In this document: in pieces, positions 56,269 through 64,000 of the stretch
Layout: every line of letters begins with the position of its first letter
How positions within the stretch are numbered: the first letter of the stretch is position 1
Origin: Kribbella rubisoli
Lineage (GTDB): Bacteria > Actinomycetota > Actinomycetes > Propionibacteriales > Kribbellaceae
Reading direction: 5' to 3'
Length of the DNA stretch: 64,000 bases
Assembly (NCBI RefSeq): GCF_004217145.1
Contig: NZ_SHKR01000015.1
Span: 651,340-715,339, forward strand
Position numbers and translations under genes: made by a program
Notes under the pieces: generated by a model
Told to the model about the DNA's origin: nothing
What the model saw: only the letters and a program-made list of their open reading frames with translations
The model's database searches: none

Positions 56269-58901
56269 TCTGGCGCAAGCTGTCCGCTTCGGCGAGCCAA
56301 AGTGTCAGCGGCAGCATCGTCTTCGGCGATGTCATTCAGGTCCGCGACGTCAGCGGTGATGTCTCTGGGCTCGCCGCCGGCCGGACCTTGTACCGGATCG
56401 ACGGCTTCCGCCACGAGTCGGTGCCGCTGTCACTGCAGGAGGTCCGGGAGCAGCCGAGCAAGCTGCTGTTGGCTCATCGCCAGGTGGTGCCCTTTGCCGG
56501 TCGAGGAAAGCAGTTGGGAGACCTGGGCGCTTGGTTGGATTCCGATGCAGGACTCGATGTCCGATTGATCTATGCAGCAGGCGGGCAGGGGAAGAGTCGG
56601 CTGGCAAGACATTTCGCCGGACAACAGGCGTCGACAGGCTGGGTTGCGTGCCAGGTCCGAGACACACCCACTGCCCGGATCTCTTCGGTGCCAATACCCC
56701 GGAGCGATCGGCCACTGTCCGGGGTGCTGGCCGTCGTCGACTACGCCGACCGCTGGTCGTTCTCGCATCTCAAAACGCTCATTGCTGACCTGTGCGATTT
56801 CGGCGTGCGCTCTGGGCTTCGCGTTCGGGTGCTTCTATTGGCCCGCGCGGAGGGGTCGTGGTGGACGAACCTGGAGTGCTCGCTGGAGTCCGACTACGCC
56901 ATCAACGCCACCGCAGTCCCGCTGCCTCCGTTGGATGACCAAATCGATCGCGGGGAACTGTTCCGGCAGGCTCGCCAACACTTCGCGGCCAAGTTGCAGG
57001 TGACTGGCACCGACAATCTGCCCATACCACCCGGGCTCCAGGCCGAACTGGCTTTTACTCAGGTTCTCGCCGTACATATGGCCGCCCTGGTCGCCGTGGA
57101 TGCACGTCGATTCGGCGGCCAGGCCCCGACGGAACCGCACACGATCGTGGCCTACCTTCTGAAACGTGAACGAGCCTATTGGCATGCCCTCCACAATCGA
57201 GCGGAGGCCCCCGCAGCTACTACGCCCGAGGTCATGGGCCGGGCGGTCTACGTAGCGACCTTGGCAGGGCCCCTGCTGCCATGGGATGCGCACGCCGCTC
57301 TCACCCGGGCGAAGGTAACTGAGCCCGGCGTCACCACCATCATTGACGACCACCGGCTCTGCTACCCGCCGCAAGATCTCGACACGGTACTGGAAGGTCT
57401 GCTTCCCGACAGGCTCGGCGAGGACTTCATTGCACTCAGCACGCCGGGCCATCCTTATGGCGGAGAGGGAGGCAGCAAGCCAGACCCCCTCGCCTCCACG
57501 ATCGTGGACGATCTGCTCGACGACGACTCGCCCGCCGTGTGGACAGCCAGCACGATCACCGTCTTGGTCGAGACGGCTCAGCGCTGGCCGCACATCGCCA
57601 CCGCAGTGCTGTATCCGCTACTGACCAAACGACCCGAATTGGCGTTCGCAGGCGGCACCGCGACTCTGGCCCGACTAGCAGATCTGCCTGACATGGAATT
57701 GCCGCTGCTCCAAACAATCGCGACGCTGTTGCCCAAACAACGCCGAGTCGATACCGACACTTACTTTGCAGCCATTTACAACCCGATCGTCCGACAACTC
57801 CTAGCCGGAATCGCCGATCCCGTCGTTCATGCTCGCCTCCACTGCATCCGCGCTCGCTTCCTTCGCGATGCTGGCCGCTACGAGGAGGCGCTGGAGTCGG
57901 CCGAGCAAGCCGTAGCGGCCTACCGAGGCATTGCCACCACTGCCGACTCGGCAGAGCACCTGCCACGCCTCGTGGAGTCGATGACCGTCCTCAGTAACGC
58001 ACTGGCCCAGCTCGGTCGGCACGAAGAGGCGCTACTCCCAGCCCTTGAAGCTGTAGAGATTGTCCGGAGCTCGGCCGACACCGACCGGTCATCCCGCCTT
58101 GCAGGGCTACTCAACAACCTCGGCATTCGGCTGTGGGATCTGGGGCGTCGAGAAGAGTCACTTGCACAACTAGAGGAAGCCGTGACCCTCTACCAGCAGC
58201 TGGCAGAGGGCCAACCTGCTACCTACGCGCCGGAGTACGCGAGCTCGCTGAACAACCTTGGCATCCGGCTCGCGCAGCAGGGGCGGCGTGATGAAGCAGT
58301 AGAGCGAATCGAACTAGCGGTCGAAATCCGCGGGCGGCTAGCTGACTTCAACCCAGCCGTCTACCGGCCCCTGCTGGCGAGCGCATTGAGCAATCTCGGC
58401 AATGCTCTGGCGGAACTCGGGCGCCACGACGAGGCGTTGGCTGCTGCCGAGAAGGCTGTGCTGATCCAGCGGGAGCTGGCGGCCATATCAGCCATTCACT
58501 GGGACGGACTTGCGAGCGCGTTAACGAACCTGTGTAACCAGCTGTCCGACTTGGGTTGTCATCAACAAGCCGTGGCGCCAGCCCAAGAAGCCGTTGCAAT
58601 CTATCGGCAGCTGGCGATCACCAACCCGGGTCTTCACCTCCGCCACGTCGCGGCGTCACTGTCTAACCTCGCCAAGGTGTTGTCTGGACTGGCCAAGCAC
58701 GAACACGCCCTCGAAGCCGCAGAGGAAGCCGTGGCAATCGATCGGCGACTGGCGATCGCCCACCCCGTCATCTACCTGCCCGCCCTCGTCAGGTCGCTGA
58801 ACAACCTGAGCATCTCCTTGGTCGCAGTCGGCCAGCGCGATCGAGCCATTACCGCGGCAACTGAGGCCGCTGCAATCAGCCGACGGTTAGGCAACGGGTA
58901 G
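56265..58901 (+). CDS. NLR-like STAND NTPase with N-terminal QSV motif and C-terminal TPR array
   Basis: An 878-residue protein in three parts. Residues 11-29 hold SQSVSGSIVFGDVIQVRDV, the third copy of the motif found in the upstream membrane protein. Residues about 78-450 form a STAND-type ATPase with Walker A AAGGQGKS (Lys110), Walker B VLAVVDYAD (154-162) and a sensor-like LLLARAEG (190-197). From about 520 to the end run eight or so tetratricopeptide repeats of the kinesin-light-chain kind (for example LNNLGIRLAQQGRRDEAVE), the probable ligand sensor. This is the layout of bacterial NLR-like proteins. Overlap with the membrane-protein gene shows a two-gene operon. The ligand and outcome are unknown. 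Confidence 0.85.
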   Translation: MIWRKLSASASQSVSGSIVFGDVIQVRDVSGDVSGLAAGRTLYRIDGFRHESVPLSLQEVREQPSKLLLAHRQVVPFAGRGKQLGDLGAWLDSDAGLDVRLIYAAGGQGKSRLARHFAGQQASTGWVACQVRDTPTARISSVPIPRSDRPLSGVLAVVDYADRWSFSHLKTLIADLCDFGVRSGLRVRVLLLARAEGSWWTNLECSLESDYAINATAVPLPPLDDQIDRGELFRQARQHFAAKLQVTGTDNLPIPPGLQAELAFTQVLAVHMAALVAVDARRFGGQAPTEPHTIVAYLLKRERAYWHALHNRAEAPAATTPEVMGRAVYVATLAGPLLPWDAHAALTRAKVTEPGVTTIIDDHRLCYPPQDLDTVLEGLLPDRLGEDFIALSTPGHPYGGEGGSKPDPLASTIVDDLLDDDSPAVWTASTITVLVETAQRWPHIATAVLYPLLTKRPELAFAGGTATLARLADLPDMELPLLQTIATLLPKQRRVDTDTYFAAIYNPIVRQLLAGIADPVVHARLHCIRARFLRDAGRYEEALESAEQAVAAYRGIATTADSAEHLPRLVESMTVLSNALAQLGRHEEALLPALEAVEIVRSSADTDRSSRLAGLLNNLGIRLWDLGRREESLAQLEEAVTLYQQLAEGQPATYAPEYASSLNNLGIRLAQQGRRDEAVERIELAVEIRGRLADFNPAVYRPLLASALSNLGNALAELGRHDEALAAAEKAVLIQRELAAISAIHWDGLASALTNLCNQLSDLGCHQQAVAPAQEAVAIYRQLAITNPGLHLRHVAASLSNLAKVLSGLAKHEHALEAAEEAVAIDRRLAIAHPVIYLPALVRSLNNLSISLVAVGQRDRAITAATEAAAISRRLGNG

Positions 58902-59031
58902 CTAGCCCGGATCTTCATGGTCCAGTTGAGTTCGGTTGTGCGGGCGTCGGAGTCGCGCGCCAGGGCCTGCAGCCAAGCGGAGCACTCGCGCCTCAGGCGA
59001 TCGGACCCGAATGCCACCGTGAAGGTGCTGA

Positions 59032-59811
59032 ATGGGCGAGGTGCTGATGCGGGCTCTGCTGCGAGACGAGGTGGTGGTTGTCACCGGCGCAGCCGGCGGC
59101 ATCGGTGCGGCGATCGCGCTGGTCGCGGCGCCCGAGGGGGCGGGCGTGGCCGTCGTCGATCTCGACGAAGCAGCAGGACGAGACGTCGTCGACCGGTTGG
59201 GTGATCGGGCGGTCTTCGTGCGCGCCGATGTGAGCCGCGAGGACCAGGTGGCCGCTGCCACGGCTGCGGTCGAGCGGGCACTCGGCGCCCCGACTGTTCT
59301 TGTGAACAACGCCGGCCGGAACGCGTACTTCGACCCGGTCACCATGTCGCAGCAGGATTGGAACCACGTCTTCGACGTGGATCTGCGGTCGGCATGGTTG
59401 ATGGCCAGGGCGGTGCTGCCGTCGATGATCGAGCGCGGCCGGGGATCGGTAGTGAACATTGCGTCCGTGCACACGACAGCGACCGCCCGCGGCTATTTCC
59501 CGTACGCTGCGGCGAAGTCAGGGCTGATAGGCCTGACGAAGAGCCTTGCCCTCGAGGCCGCCCCGTACGGCATCCGGGTCAACGCGGTCAGTCCCGGATG
59601 GATCGGGACCCGCCTGGTTGAGGAATGGTTGGAACAGGGCGACGATCCCGCCGGGCGCGCCGCGGTCGTAACCGCGTTGCACCCGGTGGGACGGATCGGC
59701 CTGCCCGATGAAGTGGCCGAGGTGGTGTGTTTTCTCGCCAGCAACGCGGCGTCTTTCGTGACAGGAGCGGAGTGGCGGGTCGACGGTGGCCTGAGCGCGC
59801 GCTTCATGTGA
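59032..59811 (+). CDS. SDR-family oxidoreductase
   Basis: A 259-residue short-chain dehydrogenase. The cofactor loop is VVVVTGAAGGIGAA, the structural NNAG is present, catalytic Ser and the YAAAK Tyr/Lys pair lie in NIASVHTT and YFPYAAAKSG, and the C-terminus shows VTGAEWRVDGG. The start may be ATG 59032 or 59047. It is followed 28 bp later by a decayed Gfo/Idh/MocA gene, suggesting a former sugar-oxidation operon. The gene itself looks intact. Confidence 0.9.
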   Translation: MGEVLMRALLRDEVVVVTGAAGGIGAAIALVAAPEGAGVAVVDLDEAAGRDVVDRLGDRAVFVRADVSREDQVAAATAAVERALGAPTVLVNNAGRNAYFDPVTMSQQDWNHVFDVDLRSAWLMARAVLPSMIERGRGSVVNIASVHTTATARGYFPYAAAKSGLIGLTKSLALEAAPYGIRVNAVSPGWIGTRLVEEWLEQGDDPAGRAAVVTALHPVGRIGLPDEVAEVVCFLASNAASFVTGAEWRVDGGLSARFM

Positions 59812-59838
59812 GCCGTACCGGGAGATTTGGAGCTAGAG

Positions 59839-60860
59839 ATGACGAGTAACCACAGCCGCCGCCTCGGCGTGGGCTCATCGGCATCGGCTGGATGGGCCGT
59901 CTGCATACGCGCGCATACAGGTCATTGCGCGAGCAGTATGCCGATCTTGGCGTTCAACCGGAGCTCGTCGTGGCGGCCGACCCAGTCCAGACCAATCGTG
60001 ACGACGCGATCGACCGTCTCGGATACGCCGCGGCGACCGCCAACTATCGCGAGGTGCTCGCCAACCCAGAAGTCGACGTTGTGTCGATCTGCTCGCCGAA
60101 CTTCTTGCACCGCGAGCTCGCGCTGGCTGCGGTCGAGGCAAGGAAGCCCCTGTGGCTCGAGAAACCGATGGGGCGAAGCGTTGATGAAAGCCGGGCGATC
60201 ACCGCAGCGGTAGAGGCCGCCGGGCTGGTGTCCTGTGTCGGCTTCAACTACCGGTAGGCGCCGGCAGTCGCACACTTGCTGGAGCTTCTGCACGCGGGAC
60301 AGCTCGGTGAGGTGGTCAGCGTCCGCGTGTCGCTCCTCGCCGACTACTCCGCCGATCCCGCCGGACCACGGTCGTGGCGGTATGTCCGCGATCGCGCGGG
60401 CTCCGGGGCCCTCGGAGACTTGCTGTCGCACGGAGTCGACCTCGCACAGCTGATCGCCGGTTCAATCGCCGGCGTGTGCGCCCTGACAAAGACCGTCATC
60501 ATTGAACGGCCCGCGCCCGCGGAAGGAGCGGCGACTCACTTCGATAGTGCCGGGACGCAGAAGCTGTTGCCAGTCGAAAAACGACGACCACGCGGTCGCC
60601 CTCGCTCGGTTCGAGTCGAGAGCGATCGGCACGCTCGAGGCGAGCCGGGTCGCGGTGGGATCCCGCTGCGACTACGGGGTCGAAGTTCGGGGCACCCGGG
60701 GATCGACCCGGCTGGCGAGGACCACCCGGTCGGGTTCGAGTCGCTGTCCGATGACGGCGAGGCCGAGGCCATCAAGCCGAGCGAAGGCGGTCAGGTCGGG
60801 CCGGCCGAAGCCGGCGTGCGGGGTAGCGTCGGACACGTCGAGGTCTTCCAGATGGTGAGC
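59839..60860 (+). pseudogene. Decayed Gfo/Idh/MocA-family oxidoreductase
   Basis: Starting at the ATG at 59839 the protein reads HSRRLGVG, then loses a base and continues in the next frame as LIGIGWMGRLHTRAYRSLRE (Rossmann loop), VVSICSPNFLHRELALAAVE and WLEKPMGRS (the EKP motif). A TAG at 60255 interrupts after GFNYR. The frame then resumes with APAVAHLLELLHAGQLGEVV and LGDLLSHGVDLAQLIAG (the conserved His region), and shifts again near 60575 to HAVALARFESRAIGTLEASR. The C-terminus fades. Three or more lesions show real inactivation. It was probably co-transcribed with the preceding SDR gene. Confidence 0.8.
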
Positions 60861-61049
60861 ATGAGAACTTCCATCTTCGGGAGGCCTCGACTCCTACCGC
60901 GGGACCGACGCGCCAGCCGGGCGATCGCGTGACCCCCCTCAACGCTCGCAGAACAAGTGCGACGCGGCGTACGGCCAGGACGGGGGCGCGCCCTTCGATC
61001 AGATTGGTTACGGTGTGCGGATTCGGCAAGACGAGATCGTAGGAGAGAC

Positions 61050-61709
61050 ATGAAGCTTCTTCTCACCTCCGCCGGCATCAAGAACACGAGCATTGCCGAC
61101 GCGCTCGTCGAGATGCTGGGCAAGCCCATCGCCGAGGCCAGCGCCCTGGTGATCCCAACGGCGGCTTACCCCGCGGGGGGTCCCGCTGCCGCGTGGCGCA
61201 TCGTCTCCGGCCGCGCGATGACTCCGCTGTGCGAGATCGGCTGGAAGTCTCTCGGCCTGCTCGAGCTCACAGCGCTCCCCAGCATCGACGCGGCGCAGTG
61301 GATCCCCATCGTCCGGGAAACCGACGCTCTTTTGGTGGGCGGTGGCGATCCGCTGTACCTGGCGCACTGGCTGCAGCAGTCCGGCGCGGCTGACGTCCTG
61401 TCCTCGCTGCAGGACACGGTGTGGGTCGGGGTGAGCGCCGGGAGCCTCGTGGCGGCGCCCCACCTAGGCCAGGACCTGAGTGACTGGCAGTCGCCGACGG
61501 GCAGCGTCGAGGCACTGGGGCTGGTCGACTTCGGTATCTTTCCGCACCTCGACAACCCGAACATGCCGGAGTTCGGCCTAGCCGACGCGGAGCGCTGGGC
61601 CGCCGCGCTCGACGTGCCGGGCTACGCCATCGACGACCAGACCGCCATCACCGTCATCAACGGCGAGGTCGCTGTCGTCTCCGAGGGTCACTGGAAGCTG
61701 TTCGACTGA
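61050..61709 (+). CDS. S51-family peptidase (dipeptidase E-like)
   Basis: A 219-residue alpha/beta serine peptidase of family S51. The nucleophilic Ser is in WVGVSAGSLVA (about 132), and the preceding VGGGDPLYLAHWLQ loop is the family glycine motif. Family members cleave Asp-X dipeptides or related bonds. The ATG at 61050 follows AGGAGA at 61041-61046; upstream codons in frame lack a ribosome site. It is isolated among pseudogenes. It may be cytoplasmic, as no signal is present. Confidence 0.88.
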   Translation: MKLLLTSAGIKNTSIADALVEMLGKPIAEASALVIPTAAYPAGGPAAAWRIVSGRAMTPLCEIGWKSLGLLELTALPSIDAAQWIPIVRETDALLVGGGDPLYLAHWLQQSGAADVLSSLQDTVWVGVSAGSLVAAPHLGQDLSDWQSPTGSVEALGLVDFGIFPHLDNPNMPEFGLADAERWAAALDVPGYAIDDQTAITVINGEVAVVSEGHWKLFD

Positions 61710-62319
61710 CCAGTCCCGCTGATCTACACCCTCAACTGGGAAGAGCGCTTTCGCCGGCAGCGGAGACTTCCGCGGTCTCATGGTCGACGACCTAGTCCGT
61801 GCCCACCTTATCTGCACGCGGCCTGGTTCCAGTGAAATGCTCGTGGGCGACCTTTTTGATGGCCTTGTATCCGACCTCGGCCGACGGTTCTTGAAGTTCA
61901 TCTCCGAAGGCGACAACACGATCCGGCGGTCAGGCCAATAACCCGGCAACGGCCATGCGTGCGCGACATTAAGGCTACGAATGGCGTGCGTGATGTGCCG
62001 TGCAGGCAGCCACGCCGTACCGGGGCGCTAAGGCCGTCCCTACGGGCAGTGGGTGACGGTGGCCATCCTGACACCCATTCTCCACACCAGTCACGTGGAA
62101 CAGTCCACCTCTGACGAGGAACGGGTCAGTGCAGTCGTTACTCTCGACGACACGTACCTCGCAATTCACCGATAAGGGGACTTTCCGCGGACTCGCACCA
62201 CAGTCCACTTGACCGAACTCTACTGAGACCGCTCGCCCTGCCCGCCGCTGCGCCACACCAGACGTCCGCGGAGCTTTTGACAAGGTCGGCCAGATGTAGA
62301 TCGGTTAGCAGCCAATATG
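61710..62319. other. Gene-poor stretch with one unexplained coding scrap
   Basis: No full gene is visible. On the minus strand at about 61792-61932 an open stretch reads DRVVAFGDELQEPSAEVGYK and AIKKVAHEHFTGTRPRADKV before a TAG; it looks coding but has no start and no recognisable family. The rest is without structure that I can name. Confidence 0.3.
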
Positions 62320-63437
62320 TCAAATCGTTGATGTCCGCTGCGTGATCATCCGATTGGTGAGTTCGATTGTCGCCAGGTACCACCAGAAGACCCAGTCGCG
62401 GAAGGCTGGGTTGTAATCGGCGCGCTGATTCTCCTTCTGGTGCCGGATTGCAAACCCGTTGGCGATCTCGAAGAGCGCCCGTTCGTCCTTAGAGAGGAGT
62501 TCCTCCTTGAGAAGTGCGCGTCGCTCCTCGAGGACCAAGGCGAGGACCATGGCAGCCGACCGTTTTCATGCTCTGTGGCGGACCGTGACCTGAATAGCGC
62601 AATTGCGTGACGCACCCGGGCACGGGTCGCCTCTTCGGGGGTGTTGAGTGCACGCTGAACGAGTTGACCGCGGGCGTCGTCGGTGGCGTGGGTGAGGCGG
62701 CCTGCGTCTTCTCCGTCGTCTGCGAGAAGCAGGTCGAGATCGCTGCGCTCGAGTAGGCGATTGACGTGCCAACGGTAAAGGATCTGTCCGCTGTGTCGAG
62801 CATAGTCGCTGTAATGCCAGCCGCATTGCGCATAGGAGTGCAGCCATCGATTACGGGGTCTAGCCACAAGGTCGTGAAGGACCTCGATGAGATCGCATAA
62901 CGCATCCGGGTCGGCGGCGAGCTCGTCCGGATCCGGCGGCCACATGCCGCGGCGGCCAACCAGTCCCTGGATGATGTCTGATGGGACTGCGTCCGCAGGA
63001 TCATCCACACAGTCCTTCCCAAACTCGAGTTCGAAGTAGCCTCGCGCTTCGAGGTCCCCGACGATCCGCTGAAACGCTCTTGCAACGGCTCCGATGCTCA
63101 GCACGTCGGCAGCCGCGGAGCCAGTGCGACGCTCGCTCCAGTACGGCGCTCGTTCCTTCGGAAGCGGAAACGCATCTGCTCGGCGGAGCAGATCGACCAG
63201 AAACCCACGTTCGTCAGCTCGATTCGCGGGCTGCTTCGCCCACGGATCGTGACCGGAGGTGACCGCTGCCAGAAAGTCATCGCAGGGCACAGACGTAGAG
63301 AAGGCGTCCGTGAGGAGGAGTTCAACGCGCTCCTTCCAGCCCGAGCTACGAGAAGCGCTGTTGATCAGTGTTGCGAGCTCGGTACGGAAGAGCTCACGCG
63401 GCCACGCCAGCTCGTAGTCAGGGTTGCCTGTTGTCAC
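62320..63437 (-). pseudogene. Hypothetical protein broken by one frameshift near the C-terminus
   Basis: A protein of about 372 residues in two frames. The main frame from GTG 63437 contains LAWPRELFRTELATLINSAS, FQRIVGDLEARGYFELEFGK and IEVLHDLVARPRNRWLHSY, and continues to AIALFRSRSATEHE. Adding one A to the AAAA run (62563-62566 on the plus strand) then gives KRSAAMVLALVLEERRALLK and LFEIANGFAIRHQKENQ, ending in a Trp-rich WVFWWYLATIELTNRM segment. Sequence quality is high on both sides, so error or recent mutation is likely. This C-terminus looks like that of widespread actinobacterial proteins of unknown function; a link to defence is only a suspicion. Confidence 0.65.
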
Positions 63438-63517
63438 ACGTCCTAGCTTGCCAGTGCCCCAGGAAGGGCACGACCCGGACAAACAGCGAGTTGACCGATG
63501 GAGGAGGTGTCAACGAC

Positions 63518-63559
63518 GGTTGAAAACGGACCCCTTTGCGGCGGTTGAAAGTGGACCCC
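63518..63559. repeat. Terminal direct repeats of the IS21-family element
   Basis: Two near-identical 17-bp units (15 of 17 bases shared) start 25 bp apart at 63518 and 63543. In IS21-type elements such internal repeats of the end are transposase binding sites. Confidence 0.75.
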
Positions 63560-63569
63560 GTGCTGGTTG

Positions 63570-64000
63570 TCATGGTTGGTCGTCGGTTGGTGTGGGGATC
63601 CGGCCGAGGTTGTGGTTCTTGAGGCGGTAGGAGTCGCCTTTGAGGGCGATGACGTCGGCGTGGTGGACGAGTCGGTCGATCATCGCGGCGGCGACGGTGT
63701 CGTCTCCGAAGACTTCGCCCCAGCGGCCGAACTCTTTGTTGCTGGTCACGATCAGCGATGCTCGTTCGTATCGGGATGAGACGAGCTGGAAGAACAGGTT
63801 CGCGGCTTCGTGTTCGAAGGGGATGTAGCCGACCTCGTCGATGACCAGTAGCGGGTAGCGGCCAAGCCGGCGCAGTTCGTCTTGGAGGCGGCCTGCGGTG
63901 TGGGTTTCGGCGAGCCGGTCGACCCATTCGGCGGCGGTGGCGAACAGGACGCGGTGGCCGGCTTGGCAGGCGCGGATCGCGATGCCGATGGCCAGGTGGG
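63570..64000 (-). CDS. istB: IstB-like ATP-binding protein of the IS21 element, N-terminus outside window
   Basis: The C-terminal 143 residues of the IS21 helper ATPase. Visible are the Walker B region YPLLVIDEVGYIPFEHEAA, the sensor segment SLIVTSNKEFGRWGEVFGDD, the IDRLVHHADVIALKGDSYRL segment and the stop at 63570. The Walker A part lies outside the window. IstB selects the target site and activates the IstA transposase. The reading frame is intact as far as seen, so the element may be active. Confidence 0.9.
   Translation of the reverse strand, partial: HLAIGIAIRACQAGHRVLFATAAEWVDRLAETHTAGRLQDELRRLGRYPLLVIDEVGYIPFEHEAANLFFQLVSSRYERASLIVTSNKEFGRWGEVFGDDTVAAAMIDRLVHHADVIALKGDSYRLKNHNLGRIPTPTDDQP

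Larger units (their letters stand above)
63508..64000 (-). mobile_element. IS21-family insertion sequence, partial
   Basis: The element end starts with TGTCAACGACGG at 63508 and carries two 17-bp terminal repeats, GGTTGAAAACGGACCCC (63518-63534) and GGTTGAAAGTGGACCCC (63543-63559), spaced 25 bp. Several terminal repeats beside an istB gene are characteristic of IS21. The rest of the element, including the IstA transposase, lies beyond the window. Confidence 0.8.

Noticed and set aside
58772..59017. Minus-strand frame between the NTPase and SDR genes
   Set aside because: Overlaps the end of the NTPase gene and shows no recognisable protein pattern.

Overview
The window reads as a high-GC actinomycete chromosome. 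The tight 4-bp ATGA/GTGA gene overlaps, the many GTG and TTG starts, and the mix of PucR, IclR, GntR, hydantoinase and carbohydrate-catabolism families fit a soil actinomycete of the Kribbella/Streptomyces kind. The genus is inferred; no rRNA, tRNA or marker gene is present to settle it.

Layout. (1) 1-9.05 kb: tail of a glycan-degradation locus, with a 5'-partial GH42-like glycosidase, a GH38 alpha-mannosidase, a GMC-type FAD dehydrogenase and a decayed sugar-phosphate decarboxylase on the other strand. (2) 9.25-26.1 kb: a cyclic-amide (hydantoin/lactam type) island. Two HyuA-HyuB pairs flank a seven-gene minus-strand operon holding an ABM-domain protein, a ribose-type ABC importer, a third hydantoinase-like protein, a DUF917 protein and a PucR regulator. 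The second pair is followed by an amidohydrolase. (3) 26.1-29.8 kb: a decayed strip with broken hypothetical genes and a frameshifted tyrosine-recombinase remnant. (4) 29.8-46.75 kb: a co-directional peptide-scavenging locus with an S9 peptidase, an Opp/Dpp importer with fused ATPases, gamma-glutamyltransferase, a new 45-residue Cys/His miniprotein, an Xaa-Pro aminopeptidase, a FadR-type regulator, an S10 carboxypeptidase (frameshifted in this sequence), a DUF885 peptidase and an amidohydrolase. (5) 46.8-55.1 kb: a sugar-acid locus with a TIM-barrel amidohydrolase, a zinc dehydrogenase, a CUT1 sugar importer, a PhyH-family oxygenase and, divergently, an IclR regulator and a rhamnonate-dehydratase-like enolase. 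(6) 55.1-64 kb: an accessory region with a DNA-ligase fragment, a two-gene membrane-protein/STAND-NTPase system, an SDR dehydrogenase, a decayed Gfo/Idh/MocA oxidoreductase, an S51 peptidase, a frameshifted hypothetical gene and the end of an IS21-family element.

The most interesting item is the pair at 55795-58901. A small two-helix membrane protein carries two copies, and the adjacent STAND NTPase-TPR protein carries one N-terminal copy, of the same 19-residue motif (QSV-[ST]-G-[ST] ... Q-[VF]). Sharing of one short motif between an effector-like protein and an NLR-like ATPase is the hallmark of homotypic amyloid-type signalling, so this looks like a compact NLR-type conflict or cell-death module.

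Several reading frames are broken by single-base changes. Two fall in 4-base A/T runs (43193-43196 and 62563-62566) inside otherwise well-preserved genes, so assembly error must be excluded before those two are called dead. The decarboxylase, recombinase and Gfo/Idh/MocA remnants carry several lesions each and are true pseudogenes.
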